This document shows positions 5,812 to 6,348 of a stretch of 6,348 nucleotides of DNA, piece by piece; the stretch's first letter is position 1, and each line of letters starts with the position of its first letter. Source of the stretch: JANNGZ01 sp031404155 (lineage in GTDB: Bacteria > Pseudomonadota > Gammaproteobacteria > Burkholderiales > Burkholderiaceae_C). The notes under the pieces are model-generated. The model worked only from the letters and a program-made list of their open reading frames with translations. It was not told where the DNA came from and did not search any database. The position numbers and the translations under genes are program-made. The stretch covers positions 1 through 6,348 of the forward strand of contig JANNGZ010000299.1 in NCBI GenBank assembly GCA_031404155.1. Reading direction: 5' to 3'.

Positions 5812-6348
5812 CTACTCGTAGACCACGCTGGCGCGGCCCTCGTGCGCCAGGGTGCGCCAGCGCGCCAGCGCTTCGTCGCAGGGCCAGAAGCGGGCGTCGT
5901 CGCCGAGGTCGAGGTCGGCGCTCGCCGAGGCGCGGTCGATCTTGAGCCGCACCGCGAGCCCCTGCGTGGTCTCGCCATGCTCGGTGCGCGTGCGCCGCGA
6001 CGGCCAAAGCTTGAGTACTTCCTGCACCGGTGGCAGCTTGCCGTTCACCGCCACCGAAAGGTGGCGGCCAAAACGTGCCCGCGCACCGGCCAGGTCCCAG
6101 ATCTGCAGCGCATTCAGGCGTAGGCCGCCGGAAAAGCGGTCGTACATCACCTTGCCCTGCACGACGATCAACTCGTCCTCGCGCAGTTGTTCGCGGTAGC
6201 GCTCGAGCAGTTCCTCCTGCACCACGGTTTCGATGGTTTCGCTGCGGTCGTCGAGCCGGAAGATCGCCACCCGCCCACGGTTGCCGTTGACCACACGCAG
6301 CTCGCTGACGATGCCGGCGAGCATCATCGGCTCGCCGCCGCGGCCCTC
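5812..6348 (-). CDS. dnaE: DNA polymerase III alpha subunit, C-terminal part (partial)
   Basis: DnaE is the replicative polymerase subunit that copies the chromosome as part of the Pol III holoenzyme. Only the last 178 codons are in the window. They begin with the OB-fold domain: AGIVSELRVVNGNRGRVAIF at about 11-30, then LREDELIVVQGKV, and DRFSGGLRLN. This domain binds single-stranded template DNA in the family. The remainder is the C-terminal region, with LKLWPSR and RFWP.DEALARWR and ending in VVYE; in E. coli this region contacts the tau clamp-loader subunit. The sequence matches my memory of Burkholderiales DnaE very closely. The reading frame stays open to the right edge. ATG codons at 6325-6327 and 6322-6324 have no ribosome binding site and fall inside the domain, so they are not the start. 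The stop is TAG at 5812-5814. Confidence 0.93.
   Translation of the reverse strand, partial: EGRGGEPMMLAGIVSELRVVNGNRGRVAIFRLDDRSETIETVVQEELLERYREQLREDELIVVQGKVMYDRFSGGLRLNALQIWDLAGARARFGRHLSVAVNGKLPPVQEVLKLWPSRRTRTEHGETTQGLAVRLKIDRASASADLDLGDDARFWPCDEALARWRTLAHEGRASVVYE

Noticed and set aside
6322..6327. Start of a separate 171-residue gene at the right edge
   Set aside because: The two ATG codons lie within the DnaE OB-fold, no ribosome binding site precedes them, and the frame is open to the window edge. It is the 3' end of dnaE.

Overview
The window is GC-rich bacterial chromosomal DNA. Every gene looks like ordinary core genome, most likely from a betaproteobacterium of the order Burkholderiales. 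That placement rests on the close resemblance of the RpsA and DnaE C-terminal sequences to Burkholderiales proteins as I remember them, on the gene order rpsA-ihfB-lapA-lapB, and on strong third-position G/C use. No database search was possible. I see no mobile element, CRISPR array, tRNA or rRNA.

Left half, plus strand (1-3771): the 3' bulk of rpsA (ribosomal protein S1, probably cut just inside its N-terminus by the window edge), then ihfB (integration host factor beta subunit), lapA (small two-helix inner-membrane protein) and lapB (membrane-anchored TPR protein with a C-terminal rubredoxin-type zinc/iron site). rpsA and ihfB serve translation and nucleoid structure. LapA and LapB control lipopolysaccharide synthesis in other proteobacteria, through FtsH-dependent turnover of LpxC. 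A hairpin with a UUCG loop lies between rpsA and ihfB. Inverted repeats followed by a plausible sigma-70 promoter lie between ihfB and lapA, so lapAB is probably transcribed partly on its own and from a nearly leaderless mRNA.

Right half, minus strand (3860-6348): reading in transcription order from the right edge, this holds the 3' end of dnaE (DNA polymerase III alpha, OB-fold and tail), a short secreted protein of unknown function with a His/Gly/Lys-rich tail made of tandem four-residue units, and a patatin-like phospholipase. The phospholipase and lapB converge tail to tail across 88 bp that carry a long imperfect inverted repeat, a plausible two-way terminator.

No convincing novel system is present. 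The least explained items are the secreted His-rich protein and its leader, which holds a palindrome flanked by direct repeats, the leaderless-type start of lapA, and the structured intergenic regions. Intergenic stretches are all under 300 bp, and their contents are listed below where something can be seen.
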